Shown here piece by piece: positions 16,802-23,291 of a DNA stretch of 64,000 nucleotides. How positions within the stretch are numbered: position 1 is the stretch's first letter; every line of letters begins with the position of its first letter. The stretch is from CAYXLI01 sp964464925 (lineage in GTDB: Bacteria; Acidobacteriota; Terriglobia; Bryobacterales; Bryobacteraceae). The stretch spans positions 55,588 to 119,587 of the forward strand of contig CAYXLI010000017.1 of the NCBI GenBank assembly GCA_964464925.1. The letters run 5' to 3'. The translations under genes and the position numbers were made by a program. The notes beneath the pieces are model-generated. The model did not search any database, was not told where the DNA came from, and was given only the letters and a program-made list of their open reading frames with translations.

Positions 16802-17623
16802 CTACTCGGCGTAGGTGGTCACTTCAGGAACGTCGTAGCGGAACTTGCCCTCGAAGATCTCGCCGAAGTGGGTGAGCGTTTCATCGTGGATGTTACGGTT
16901 GGACGCCAAAAGATGCCGGCCCTTCAGCCCGCGCGCATTTCCTCGCATATCGGTGCAGCGACCGCCGGCCTCTTCGATGATCAGGATGCCGGCTGCCATA
17001 TCCCACGGTTTCAGCCCGAACTCCCAGAATCCATCCAGCCGTCCGCACGCCACCCACGCCAGGTCGATCGCGGCCGCGCCCGCCCGCCGTACGCCATGTG
17101 TCAGCATCGCCATCTGGTAGTAGAAGTGGATGTTCACGTTCTCATGCCGCTTACGGCTCGGGAATCCGGTGGAGAGCAGAGCATCCTGCAACCGCTCCGC
17201 ACGCGAAACGTGAATGCGGTGGTGATTCAGGTAGGCACCTCCGCCCTTTTCGGCGCTGAACAGCTCATTGCGATTCGGATCGTACACCACGCCGGCAATC
17301 AACTCGCCCTTGTGCTCCAACGCGAGCGTCACGTTGTAAATCGGAAATCCGTGCGCGAAGTTCGTTGTGCCGTCCAAAGGATCCACATACCAGCAGTACT
17401 CGGAGCCGCGATCATGGCCGCCGCCTTCCTCCGCCAGAATATCGTGCGTCGGGAAATAGGTCCGCAGCCGCTCCACAACGAGTGCCTCACTGGCACGATC
17501 CGCCGCGGTTACCAGATCATGCTCACCCTTTAACTCAAACCCGATGCGCCGTTGTGCGTATTGCTGCAGCAGCGCACCCGCCTCCTGCGCGATTTGAATC
17601 GCCGATTCCAGATACGATGGCAA
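16802..17623 (-). CDS. suhB: Inositol-1-monophosphatase family protein
   Basis: Mg2+-dependent sugar-phosphate phosphatase of 273 residues. The metal-site motifs are intact: EEGGG (residues about 64-68), DPLDGTTNFAHGFP (about 80-93) and the C-terminal KPWDMAAGILIIEEAGG. It is the last gene of the minus-strand operon with the Hfq-like, VWA and MoaD-MoaE genes, starting 3 bases after the Hfq-like stop. SuhB-type proteins can act on inositol phosphates, and in some bacteria also bind RNA polymerase with Nus factors; the neighbouring Hfq-like gene makes an RNA-related role worth considering, but this is inference. Confidence 0.9.
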   Translation of the reverse strand: MPSYLESAIQIAQEAGALLQQYAQRRIGFELKGEHDLVTAADRASEALVVERLRTYFPTHDILAEEGGGHDRGSEYCWYVDPLDGTTNFAHGFPIYNVTLALEHKGELIAGVVYDPNRNELFSAEKGGGAYLNHHRIHVSRAERLQDALLSTGFPSRKRHENVNIHFYYQMAMLTHGVRRAGAAAIDLAWVACGRLDGFWEFGLKPWDMAAGILIIEEAGGRCTDMRGNARGLKGRHLLASNRNIHDETLTHFGEIFEGKFRYDVPEVTTYAE

Positions 17624-17626
17624 AGC

Positions 17627-17854
17627 TTATTCAATCTCCATCAGGTATTTGATGTCGTGCTTAAACAGGAAGAGATTTGGCTCGCCCTTGCGCGTAATTC
17701 GGATAAAGCTCTCATCGAAGAACTCGACGATGCCGTCTACTTCCTGATTGTCACTTAAGCGCACCCGCACGGGCACGTGCTCGTCCGCAAGATGCCTCAA
17801 GTATTTCGTCTCTTCGTGTGTACTTTCGGGGGCCCGCGTCTTTGTCTTGGACAT
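17627..17854 (-). CDS. Divergent Hfq-like Sm-fold protein
   Basis: A 75-residue protein. After a basic N-terminal tail, residues from about 17 onward align along the whole length with Hfq: YLRHLADEHVPV corresponds to FLNALRKERVPV, NQEVDGIVEFFDESFI to the Sm1 region, and LFKHDIKYL to the Sm2 YKHAIST motif. Many RNA-contacting residues differ: the Gln of the proximal site is Glu, rim Arg residues are Ala, Asp and His, and YKHA is FKHD. The ATG shares one base with the VWA gene stop (TGATG); a TTG one codon upstream is less likely. An Sm-like fold is well supported; RNA binding is not. Confidence 0.75.
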   Translation of the reverse strand: MSKTKTRAPESTHEETKYLRHLADEHVPVRVRLSDNQEVDGIVEFFDESFIRITRKGEPNLFLFKHDIKYLMEIE

Positions 17855-18774
17855 CAAGGAATGTACTCCCCATAGTATCCAGTCCTCGAGATAACCTGCA
17901 ATTTCGGATCCTTGGTTTTCACCTCTACACGGTGAAACCGTTCCTTCGTCAGCGGCACGTTCCTCGGGTAATATCCCAAAAGGTATTGGGTTCGCAGATC
18001 TCGAATCACCTCGTCAAAGGCCGCATCGAGTTGCGCTCCCACGGACGGAACAAACACCTTCCCGCCCGTCCCCTGAGCCAGTGTCGTCAGCGCATTCTCA
18101 CCGCCGATGTTGCGCCCAGCATCATTCGGAATCGGGACTACCAGCATCGCGTAAAACACCGTATCGGCTTGGTGCAGAGCGCGCAACGCGTCGTGATACG
18201 AGTGCTGGCTGATGGTGTCCCCGCCGTCGGTTACCATCACCATTACCCTGCGGCCTTCGCGATCCGACAATTCCTTCGTCGCTGCCAGGTAGATCGCATC
18301 GTACATCGATGTGCCCGCTTCTGCCTTCAATCGCTTCATCAGCTTCTCCAGTCCGGCCGCATTGCGCGTGAAATTCGCCTGCTGCCTCACCTCCCAATTG
18401 AAGCTGAACAGGGAGACCGCATCGTCCGGATTCCCTTCACGGAACAGCGCGTGTAGAAACCGTGTCATGGAATCGACTTCAAACTTCAGCTCTTTTGCGG
18501 TGGATCCGCTGATGTCGATCATGAGCGCAATCGATAGCGGTTGTGAGGTGTGCTTCTCAAAGACCGCGATCTGCTGCTTCACGCCGTTATCCGTGATCGA
18601 GAAATCTTCCTTATTCAGGTTGCCGATCAACTGCCCGGATGCGTCTTTGACCGTCGCAAGGAGGCGCACCAGGTGCACATCCACCTGGAACGTTCTCTCC
18701 TGCGAATGCCCGGCGCCCGCGAACGCAGCGAGCAGTAGGGCCGCGCCTAGCGCGGAAGAACGGATTCGTCCCAC
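17854..18774 (-). CDS. Acidobacterial VWFA-related exported protein
   Basis: Exported protein of 306 residues: signal peptide (about 1-24), an N-terminal strand region (TFQVDVHLVRLLATVKDASG) with GNLNKEDFSITDNG, then a von Willebrand factor A domain. The metal-ion-dependent adhesion site is present as DISGS near residue 88, with a downstream Thr (GTSMYDA) and VMVTDGGD. This exact arrangement is the acidobacterial VWFA-related family and is a good lineage marker. The start is GTG inside the end of the upstream moaD-moaE gene (28-base overlap), with GAAGGCGA before it. Function is unknown; a cell-envelope protein-protein interaction role is likely. Confidence 0.88.
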   Translation of the reverse strand: MGRIRSSALGAALLLAAFAGAGHSQERTFQVDVHLVRLLATVKDASGQLIGNLNKEDFSITDNGVKQQIAVFEKHTSQPLSIALMIDISGSTAKELKFEVDSMTRFLHALFREGNPDDAVSLFSFNWEVRQQANFTRNAAGLEKLMKRLKAEAGTSMYDAIYLAATKELSDREGRRVMVMVTDGGDTISQHSYHDALRALHQADTVFYAMLVVPIPNDAGRNIGGENALTTLAQGTGGKVFVPSVGAQLDAAFDEVIRDLRTQYLLGYYPRNVPLTKERFHRVEVKTKDPKLQVISRTGYYGEYIP

Positions 18775-19466
18775 TCGCCTTCAACCCACACTTCCCCATC
18801 GGAGAAGTGCTCTTTCTTCCAAATCGGCACCAGTTTTTTCAGCCGGTTGATACCTTCCAAAGCCGCCTCAAATGCAGGTTTCCGGTGAGGAGCGGTCACC
18901 ACAACAGCCACGCTCGTCTCGCCGATTTCCATCCGCCCCAACCGGTGAACAATGGCGATTCGTCCAATCGCATACTGCCCCGCTATTTCTCTCCCGATCT
19001 GCGCCATCATTTTGACAGCCATCGCCTCGTAACACTCATAATCGAGGTACATGGTTGGCCTGCCCTTCGTATTGTTCCGGACGACCCCTTCGAAATCGAC
19101 GATAGCCCCATCTTGCCCGCGCAGCAGCCTCTGTTTGATGTAGCGCGCCGAGATCGGAACCCGCGTGAGCGCGAAGAAATGGCCGTCGGCGTCCTCAATC
19201 AGGTGTGAATAAGGCCCCGGAGTACCGCCGCTGACCGGCGGCAAAAACGCAATTTCATCTTCTGCCTGCAGCGGTTCCTGCAGGCGTGCGAACTCCTGGT
19301 TGCGCGCGATCACGATGCTTCCCGCCATCTTTCGCATCGGCGGCAGAGTACTCGCGTAGTGGTTGAAAACATCGCCCACCGTCCAGTTCTCCGGTGCTTG
19401 TAATTCGTCTTCGGCGCGACCCGCAATATCCTTCAACTGACCGAAAAACAATACCTTTATGCGCAC
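18747..19466 (-). CDS. moaX: Fused molybdopterin synthase, MoaD-MoaE
   Basis: Both subunits of molybdopterin synthase in one 239-residue chain. Residues 1-81 are the ubiquitin-like sulfur carrier MoaD, ending FLPPVSGG with the Gly-Gly at 80-81. From about 87 onward is MoaE (HFFALTRVPISA), including the catalytic WKKE motif near residue 220. In separate MoaD the Gly-Gly is the free C-terminus that receives sulfur, so here it must be released or used in cis; the Mycobacterium tuberculosis MoaX fusion is known to be cleaved at this point. The GTG start begins MRIKVLFFG and has TACGCT 6 bases upstream. An ATG at 19532 would run into the divergent thioesterase gene and is less likely. Confidence 0.9.
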   Translation of the reverse strand: MRIKVLFFGQLKDIAGRAEDELQAPENWTVGDVFNHYASTLPPMRKMAGSIVIARNQEFARLQEPLQAEDEIAFLPPVSGGTPGPYSHLIEDADGHFFALTRVPISARYIKQRLLRGQDGAIVDFEGVVRNNTKGRPTMYLDYECYEAMAVKMMAQIGREIAGQYAIGRIAIVHRLGRMEIGETSVAVVVTAPHRKPAFEAALEGINRLKKLVPIWKKEHFSDGEVWVEGEWDESVLPR

Positions 19467-19472
19467 GATCTC

Positions 19473-19478
19473 AGCGTA
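19473..19478 (-). promoter_or_regulatory. -10-like TACGCT before the fused MoaD-MoaE gene
   Basis: TANNNT hexamer on the minus strand, 6 bases before the GTG at 19466. It supports the GTG start and a leaderless transcript for this operon. Confidence 0.4.
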
Positions 19479-19530
19479 ACAGACGCCCGCGCAAGCCAGT
19501 GCGTTCCAGGCGGCTATACTTTCCTCAGTC

Positions 19531-19956
19531 ATGTCAGTTCACCAGACTCGCGTCCGCGTCCGCTATGCCGAAACCGACCAAATGGGCATCGTCCATCACG
19601 GCAACTACTTCGTCTGGATGGAGATCGGACGCGTCGAGCTATGCCGTGCCGCCGGAGTTAACTACAAGGAACTAGAAGCTGAGCAGGGTATCCTGCTTGC
19701 TGTTTCCGAAGCGAACTGCCGCTTTCTCTTTCCGGCCCGCTTTGACGAGGAAGTTGTCATCACGACCCGAATCGCCCATGCCCACCCGCGCAAGGTCACC
19801 TTCGAGTATGAGATGACATCGGCCAGCGACGGCCGGCGCCTCGCGACAGGCTCCACCGGCCACGTTTTTTTGAACCGCGAGATGCGCCCGGTAAAACTCC
19901 CGGAGCAATGGCGACCGCTCTTCGGCATCATCGATACACCTCGCTCAAGTGGTTAG
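19531..19956 (+). CDS. Acyl-CoA thioesterase, YbgC/4HBT hotdog family
   Basis: Small hotdog-fold thioesterase of 141 residues. The 4-hydroxybenzoyl-CoA thioesterase signature YAETDQMGIVHHGNYFVWME lies at residues 12-31 with the catalytic Asp16. The remaining strand pattern (RFLFPARFDEEVVITTRI, GHVFLNREMRPV) is standard for YbgC-type enzymes hydrolysing short or medium acyl-CoA. A TATACT box at 19515-19520 lies 10 bases before the ATG. The gene is alone, divergent from the molybdopterin synthase operon, and ends in a stem-loop before the DAHP synthase leader. There is no tol-pal cluster nearby, so a Tol-linked role is not indicated. Confidence 0.88.
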   Translation: MSVHQTRVRVRYAETDQMGIVHHGNYFVWMEIGRVELCRAAGVNYKELEAEQGILLAVSEANCRFLFPARFDEEVVITTRIAHAHPRKVTFEYEMTSASDGRRLATGSTGHVFLNREMRPVKLPEQWRPLFGIIDTPRSSG

Positions 19957-19985
19957 CATTTCAGGCTCCTGAACGAGAAAATGCT
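19955..19985 (+). terminator. Stem-loop between thioesterase and the aroF leader
   Basis: AGCATTT at 19955-19961 pairs with AAATGCT at 19979-19985, with an inner CAGG/CCTG helix (19962-19965 with 19968-19971). It begins at the thioesterase stop codon and reaches the -35 box of the next promoter. It could end thioesterase transcription; there is no long T-run, so an operator is also possible. Confidence 0.35.
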
Positions 19986-20013
19986 TGCAATCGCTCCGCT
20001 CGGGGCATATACT
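19985..20013 (+). promoter_or_regulatory. Promoter of the aroF leader (TTGCAA-17-TATACT)
   Basis: The -35 hexamer TTGCAA (19985-19990) and -10 hexamer TATACT (20008-20013) are exactly 17 bases apart. The predicted transcript starts at about 20020, one or two bases before the leader-peptide ATG at 20022, so the leader peptide would be read from an essentially leaderless end. Confidence 0.75.
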
Positions 20014-20021
20014 TCAATTTC

Positions 20022-20066
20022 ATGCGGTACGCCTACTTCTACTTTCGATTTTGGTGGCCCACCTAA
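20022..20066 (+). CDS. Aromatic-amino-acid leader peptide of the aroF attenuator
   Basis: A 14-codon ORF encoding MRYAYFYFRFWWPT and then TAA. Eight of fourteen residues are Tyr (3), Phe (3) or Trp (2), with FW-W just before the stop. It lies right behind a strong promoter and 135 bases before the DAHP synthase gene, the first enzyme of aromatic amino acid synthesis. It is followed by alternative RNA helices (20073-20140). By analogy with trp, phe and his leaders, slow decoding when any of the three aromatic aminoacyl-tRNAs is short should favour the antiterminator. It has no Shine-Dalgarno sequence, in keeping with the leaderless promoter geometry. Confidence 0.85.
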   Translation: MRYAYFYFRFWWPT

Positions 20067-20072
20067 ATCCTG

Positions 20073-20125
20073 TCGAGTGGCGTTAGCATAAGAGAATCCA
20101 GAACATACTCAGCAAACCCACTCGA
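20073..20125 (+). promoter_or_regulatory. Antiterminator helix of the aroF attenuator
   Basis: TCGAGTGG (20073-20080) is perfectly complementary to CCACTCGA (20118-20125), which includes most of the 5' arm of the terminator, so the two structures exclude each other. The first strand begins 7 bases after the leader stop codon and would be covered by a ribosome that reaches the stop. The leader end GCCCACC (20057-20063) can also pair loosely with GAGTGGC as a competing first helix. Confidence 0.75.
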
Positions 20126-20140
20126 AAGAGTGGGTTTTTT
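20114..20140 (+). terminator. Attenuator terminator before aroF
   Basis: Perfect 10-bp stem AAACCCACTC / GAGTGGGTTT (20114-20123 with 20128-20137) closed by a GAAA tetraloop and running into six T residues (20135-20140), then CATTTT. It lies between the leader peptide and the gene it precedes, the position of an attenuator rather than a gene-end terminator. Confidence 0.9.
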
Positions 20141-20201
20141 CATTTTAGGCGTACTTGCGAAACACCGCCTCAGGCGGAGAAAACGGGGGAGTAAGTCGAC
20201 C

Positions 20202-21245
20202 ATGATCGTATCAATGAAACCGCACGCGTCCCAGGAGCAAATCGACGCTGTTTGCCAACGTGTGCAAGAGTTTGGATACCGTGTTCACTCCAGTGAAGGA
20301 GTCGAACGCGTGGTCATTGGCATCGTTGGAATCGGAGATGTGACCGCCTGCCTGGAGTCAGTCGAAGCCATGCCCGGTGTAGAAAAAGCCGTCAGAATAT
20401 CGGCGCCTTATAAGTTCGTCAGTAAAGAATTTCGGTCGGAACGCTCACAGATCGAAGTGGCCGATCGAGTTATCGGCGGCAATGAGTTCACCGTCATGGC
20501 TGGGCCCTGTTCGGTCGAATCCGAGACCCAGATCATGGAGTGTGCCGAGGTGGTCGCCAACGCCGGTGCCACCATTCTACGTGGCGGTGCCTTCAAGCCC
20601 CGCACATCGCCCTATGACTTCCAGGGAATGGAAGCAGAGGGACTCAAACTCCTCCGCAAAGCCGGCCAGGCAACCGGTCTCGCCATCGTCACCGAAGTGA
20701 TGAGCGACAAGGACGTGGACCTTGTCGCCGAGTACGCAGACATCCTGCAGATCGGCGCACGCAACATGCAGAACTTCTCGCTGCTGAAGACCCTCGGGCG
20801 CTGCGGCCGTCCGGTCCTGCTGAAGCGTGGCCTCAGTTCGACCCTTAAGGAACTGCTTATGTCGGCCGAGTACATAGTGGCGCACGGTAACTCCGACGTG
20901 ATCCTCTGCGAGCGCGGCATCCGCACGTTCGAAACCCACACACGCAACACCTGCGACATCGCTGCCGTTCCGGCTCTGAACGAACTCACTCATCTGCCGG
21001 TCATCCTCGACCCCAGCCACGCCACAGGCCGCCGCAACCTGGTTCCGCCGCTCTGCAAAGCCGCCGTTGCCATCGGAGCGGACGGCATCATCGTCGAAAT
21101 GCATCCGAATCCTGCCAAGGCCGTCAGCGATGGCGCCCAGTCGCTCGATATCCCCATGTTCCGGAAGATGATGCGCGATATTCAGCCCTACGTGCAGCTC
21201 TGGAAGGAAACGCGCTCGTCTGGAATGCTTGCACTGGCGGTTTAA
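20202..21245 (+). CDS. aroF: DAHP synthase (3-deoxy-7-phosphoheptulonate synthase), type I-beta
   Basis: Catalyses condensation of phosphoenolpyruvate and erythrose-4-phosphate, the first step of the shikimate pathway. The 347-residue chain starts with a ferredoxin-like/ACT-type regulatory domain (about 1-70, MIVSMKPHASQEQID), then the TIM barrel with AGPCSVES, RGGAFKPRTSPYDFQG, LQIGARNMQNF, LLKRGLSSTLKE and DPSHATGRR. This N-terminal domain usually mediates feedback inhibition by aromatic products. I place the start at the ATG preceded by GGGGGAG; an upstream in-frame ATG at 20130 lies inside the terminator. Transcription is very likely controlled by the leader at 20022-20140, so the enzyme would be controlled at two levels. 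Confidence 0.95.
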   Translation: MIVSMKPHASQEQIDAVCQRVQEFGYRVHSSEGVERVVIGIVGIGDVTACLESVEAMPGVEKAVRISAPYKFVSKEFRSERSQIEVADRVIGGNEFTVMAGPCSVESETQIMECAEVVANAGATILRGGAFKPRTSPYDFQGMEAEGLKLLRKAGQATGLAIVTEVMSDKDVDLVAEYADILQIGARNMQNFSLLKTLGRCGRPVLLKRGLSSTLKELLMSAEYIVAHGNSDVILCERGIRTFETHTRNTCDIAAVPALNELTHLPVILDPSHATGRRNLVPPLCKAAVAIGADGIIVEMHPNPAKAVSDGAQSLDIPMFRKMMRDIQPYVQLWKETRSSGMLALAV

Positions 21246-21250
21246 ATCGC

Positions 21251-21275
21251 GGCCCTCTGAAACGGGCCTTTGTTT
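21251..21275 (+). terminator. Intrinsic terminator after aroF
   Basis: GGCCC (21251-21255) and GGGCC (21264-21268) form a short GC stem with an 8-base loop, followed by TTTGTTT. It begins 6 bases after the aroF stop. Confidence 0.55.
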
Positions 21276-21282
21276 AAATGAA

Positions 21283-21310
21283 ATGACAAGCGCCGCAATC
21301 CCGGTGTAAT
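21283..21310 (+). promoter_or_regulatory. Promoter candidate ATGACA-16-TGTAAT
   Basis: A near-consensus -35 (21283-21288) and a -10-like TGTAAT (21305-21310) lie 16 bases apart, 5 bases before the ATG at 21316. Again the transcript start would fall at the initiation codon. Confidence 0.4.
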
Positions 21311-21315
21311 CTGCA

Positions 21316-22245
21316 ATGGTGAAGTCGCGCCTCCGCCCCTGGCAACTCGCCGTAACTTTAATCGGTTTCTGCCTCATCGCCATTGTCGTCGCCCGCCTGT
21401 TTCGCGGGCGCGTGAATCCCTCTCCGGATGACATGATGACGTTTCTCCCCAAACGGGAGAAGGCAAACTACGTATATGTCGATGTAAAGGCGTTGCGGGA
21501 TTCTGGCCTCCTCGACCGGATTGCCGGCTCCACGGTGGCCGAGGAAAGGGATTATAAAGCTTTCGTCGGCGATACGGGCTTCGATTATAGGACCGACTTG
21601 GATGGCGCCGTTGTCGAAAGCGATGGCGATCAGCAGTTCGCTGTCGTTGCCGGACATTTCGATTGGCCGGCAATCACCACGTATGTGACAAATCACGGCG
21701 GCACCTGCCGTGGCGGCTTCTGCCGCATTCCTGCGTCGCGACCCAACTTCACAGTGTCGTTCTATCCCATTCAGCCGAGAATGCTCGCCCTCGCCGTCGC
21801 CAAAGATGAGTGGGCCGCCAGCACAATAAAACCGAAATCACAGCCGAAACCGGAGCAGGGTAGCCTGTCTAAAGATCCTGTTTGGATGCTGATGCCCGGT
21901 TCATCCTTCCAGGACGTCAGCACGATGCCTTTGGGCACGCGCCAGTTCGCAAAGACGTTGAATGGTTCGGAAAAGGTGATGCTCTCTCTTACGCCGCAGA
22001 AGGAACGCTTCGAGTTAACGCTGGACGTGACGTGCAAGAGCTCTGAGGATGCCGTGGTGCTGCGTTCTCAACTGGAAGCCATCACGGCCCTGCTGAAGCG
22101 CATCATAGAAAAGGAAGGTCAGAAGCCCAACATGGCGGACCTCAGCGGTGTCCTCACCTCCGGCACATTCCAGCGCGTCGATCGGCATGTGCTCGGCAAG
22201 TGGCCGATGGACCGGGCCTTCCTCGAGACCATCGGCGGTTCTTGA
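21316..22245 (+). CDS. Hypothetical membrane-anchored protein
   Basis: I do not recognise this 309-residue protein. One hydrophobic helix near the N-terminus (about 11-28, LAVTLIGFCLIAIVVARLF) probably anchors it in the inner membrane with the rest outside. The soluble part contains a FLPKREKANYVYVDVKALRDSG region and an even mix of strands and helices; two cysteines six residues apart (TCRGGFC) could form a disulfide. It is a single gene with its own promoter candidate, convergent with mqnC (1-base gap). Proteins of this shape are common and uncharacterised in acidobacteria. Confidence 0.65.
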   Translation: MVKSRLRPWQLAVTLIGFCLIAIVVARLFRGRVNPSPDDMMTFLPKREKANYVYVDVKALRDSGLLDRIAGSTVAEERDYKAFVGDTGFDYRTDLDGAVVESDGDQQFAVVAGHFDWPAITTYVTNHGGTCRGGFCRIPASRPNFTVSFYPIQPRMLALAVAKDEWAASTIKPKSQPKPEQGSLSKDPVWMLMPGSSFQDVSTMPLGTRQFAKTLNGSEKVMLSLTPQKERFELTLDVTCKSSEDAVVLRSQLEAITALLKRIIEKEGQKPNMADLSGVLTSGTFQRVDRHVLGKWPMDRAFLETIGGS

Positions 22246-22246
22246 G

Positions 22247-23278
22247 TTAGTTCACCGAATACCAGTAGTACAACGTATCCCGCTGCTTCGGCGTAAAGCC
22301 CGCATCGCGGATCATGCGCCGCAAATCCTCTTCGGTGGCGTGGAACCTGGCCCCTGCCTGCGAGACCACGTTCTCTTCGATCATGATGCTCCCGACGTCG
22401 TTGCCGCCGAACCGCAATCCGATCTGGCACGTCTTGAGCCCAGGTGTCACCCAGGACGACTGAATGTTCAGTATGTTGTCCAGGTAGATCCGTGAGATTG
22501 CCAGCGTCTTCAGATATTCCACCGCCGTCGCTTCTTCCTTCACGAACCGCCCCAGCGACGTATTCTCTCTCTGGAACGCCCACGGAATAAAAGCAGTAAA
22601 TCCGCCGGTGTCTTCTTGAATTTGCCGCACCAAGTCGAAGTGGTTCATCCGCTGCTCGAGGGTCTCGCCGCAGCCGAACATCATAGTTGCCGTCGTTCGC
22701 ATGCCCAGCGAGTGCGCCGTCCGGTGCACATCCACCCACTCCTGAGTGGAACACTTCAGGCGGCTGATCCGGTGCCGCACACTGTCATCCAGAATCTCCG
22801 CGCCGCCGCCCGGAATCGAGTCCAGCCCCGCATCCCGCAGTCGCGCAATGGTATCGCGAAGCGAAATTCCGCTTACCTGGGCAATGTTCGTAATCTCTGG
22901 AGCAGAGAAGCAATGGCACCAGATATCGAACCGCTGCTTAATGGCCCGCAGCAGGTCCTCATACCATTCGATCTTCAGGTCCGGGTGCAGCCCGCCCTGC
23001 ATCAGTATGCCGGTCCCGCCCAGATCGATGGTCTCCTGAATCTTCTCGAAGATCGTCCCGAAGGGCAGCACATAACCCTCGTTATGCCCCATGGGACGAT
23101 AGAAAGCGCAGAAGCTGCAATATTCCGTGCAGAAATTCGTGTAATTGATGTTGCGGTCGATGATGTAGGTAACGATGTTGTCCGGATGCAGCTTCCTCCG
23201 GATGGCGTCCGCCTCCATCCCGATGCCGATCAGATCATCGCTACGAAACAGATCCAGTGCTTGCTCTCTGCTGAACAT
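22247..23278 (-). CDS. mqnC: Cyclic dehypoxanthine futalosine synthase MqnC
   Basis: Radical-SAM enzyme of the futalosine route to menaquinone, cyclising dehypoxanthine futalosine. The CxxxCxxC cluster motif is CTEYCSFC (Cys50, 54, 57), followed by AFYRPMGHNEGYVL, ILMQGGLHPD, and GGGAEILDD as in MqnC. The 343-residue length is normal. It starts 13 bases after the mqnA stop with GGGGA close before the ATG, so the two form an operon. This points to menaquinone made through chorismate and futalosine rather than the classical Men pathway; other mqn genes (mqnB, mqnE, mqnD) are not in the window. Confidence 0.93.
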   Translation of the reverse strand: MFSREQALDLFRSDDLIGIGMEADAIRRKLHPDNIVTYIIDRNINYTNFCTEYCSFCAFYRPMGHNEGYVLPFGTIFEKIQETIDLGGTGILMQGGLHPDLKIEWYEDLLRAIKQRFDIWCHCFSAPEITNIAQVSGISLRDTIARLRDAGLDSIPGGGAEILDDSVRHRISRLKCSTQEWVDVHRTAHSLGMRTTATMMFGCGETLEQRMNHFDLVRQIQEDTGGFTAFIPWAFQRENTSLGRFVKEEATAVEYLKTLAISRIYLDNILNIQSSWVTPGLKTCQIGLRFGGNDVGSIMIEENVVSQAGARFHATEEDLRRMIRDAGFTPKQRDTLYYWYSVN

Positions 23279-23291
23279 TCCCCGATAGCCC

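Noticed and set aside
19467..19532. Longer start for the fused MoaD-MoaE gene
   Set aside because: The ATG at 19532 overlaps the divergent thioesterase start and adds residues unlike MoaD; GTG at 19466 begins exactly where MoaD does.
20130..20201. In-frame 5' extension of the DAHP synthase gene (ATG at 20130)
   Set aside because: It begins inside the terminator helix, encodes a basic low-complexity stretch and lacks a ribosome-binding site; the ATG at 20202 fits the family start.
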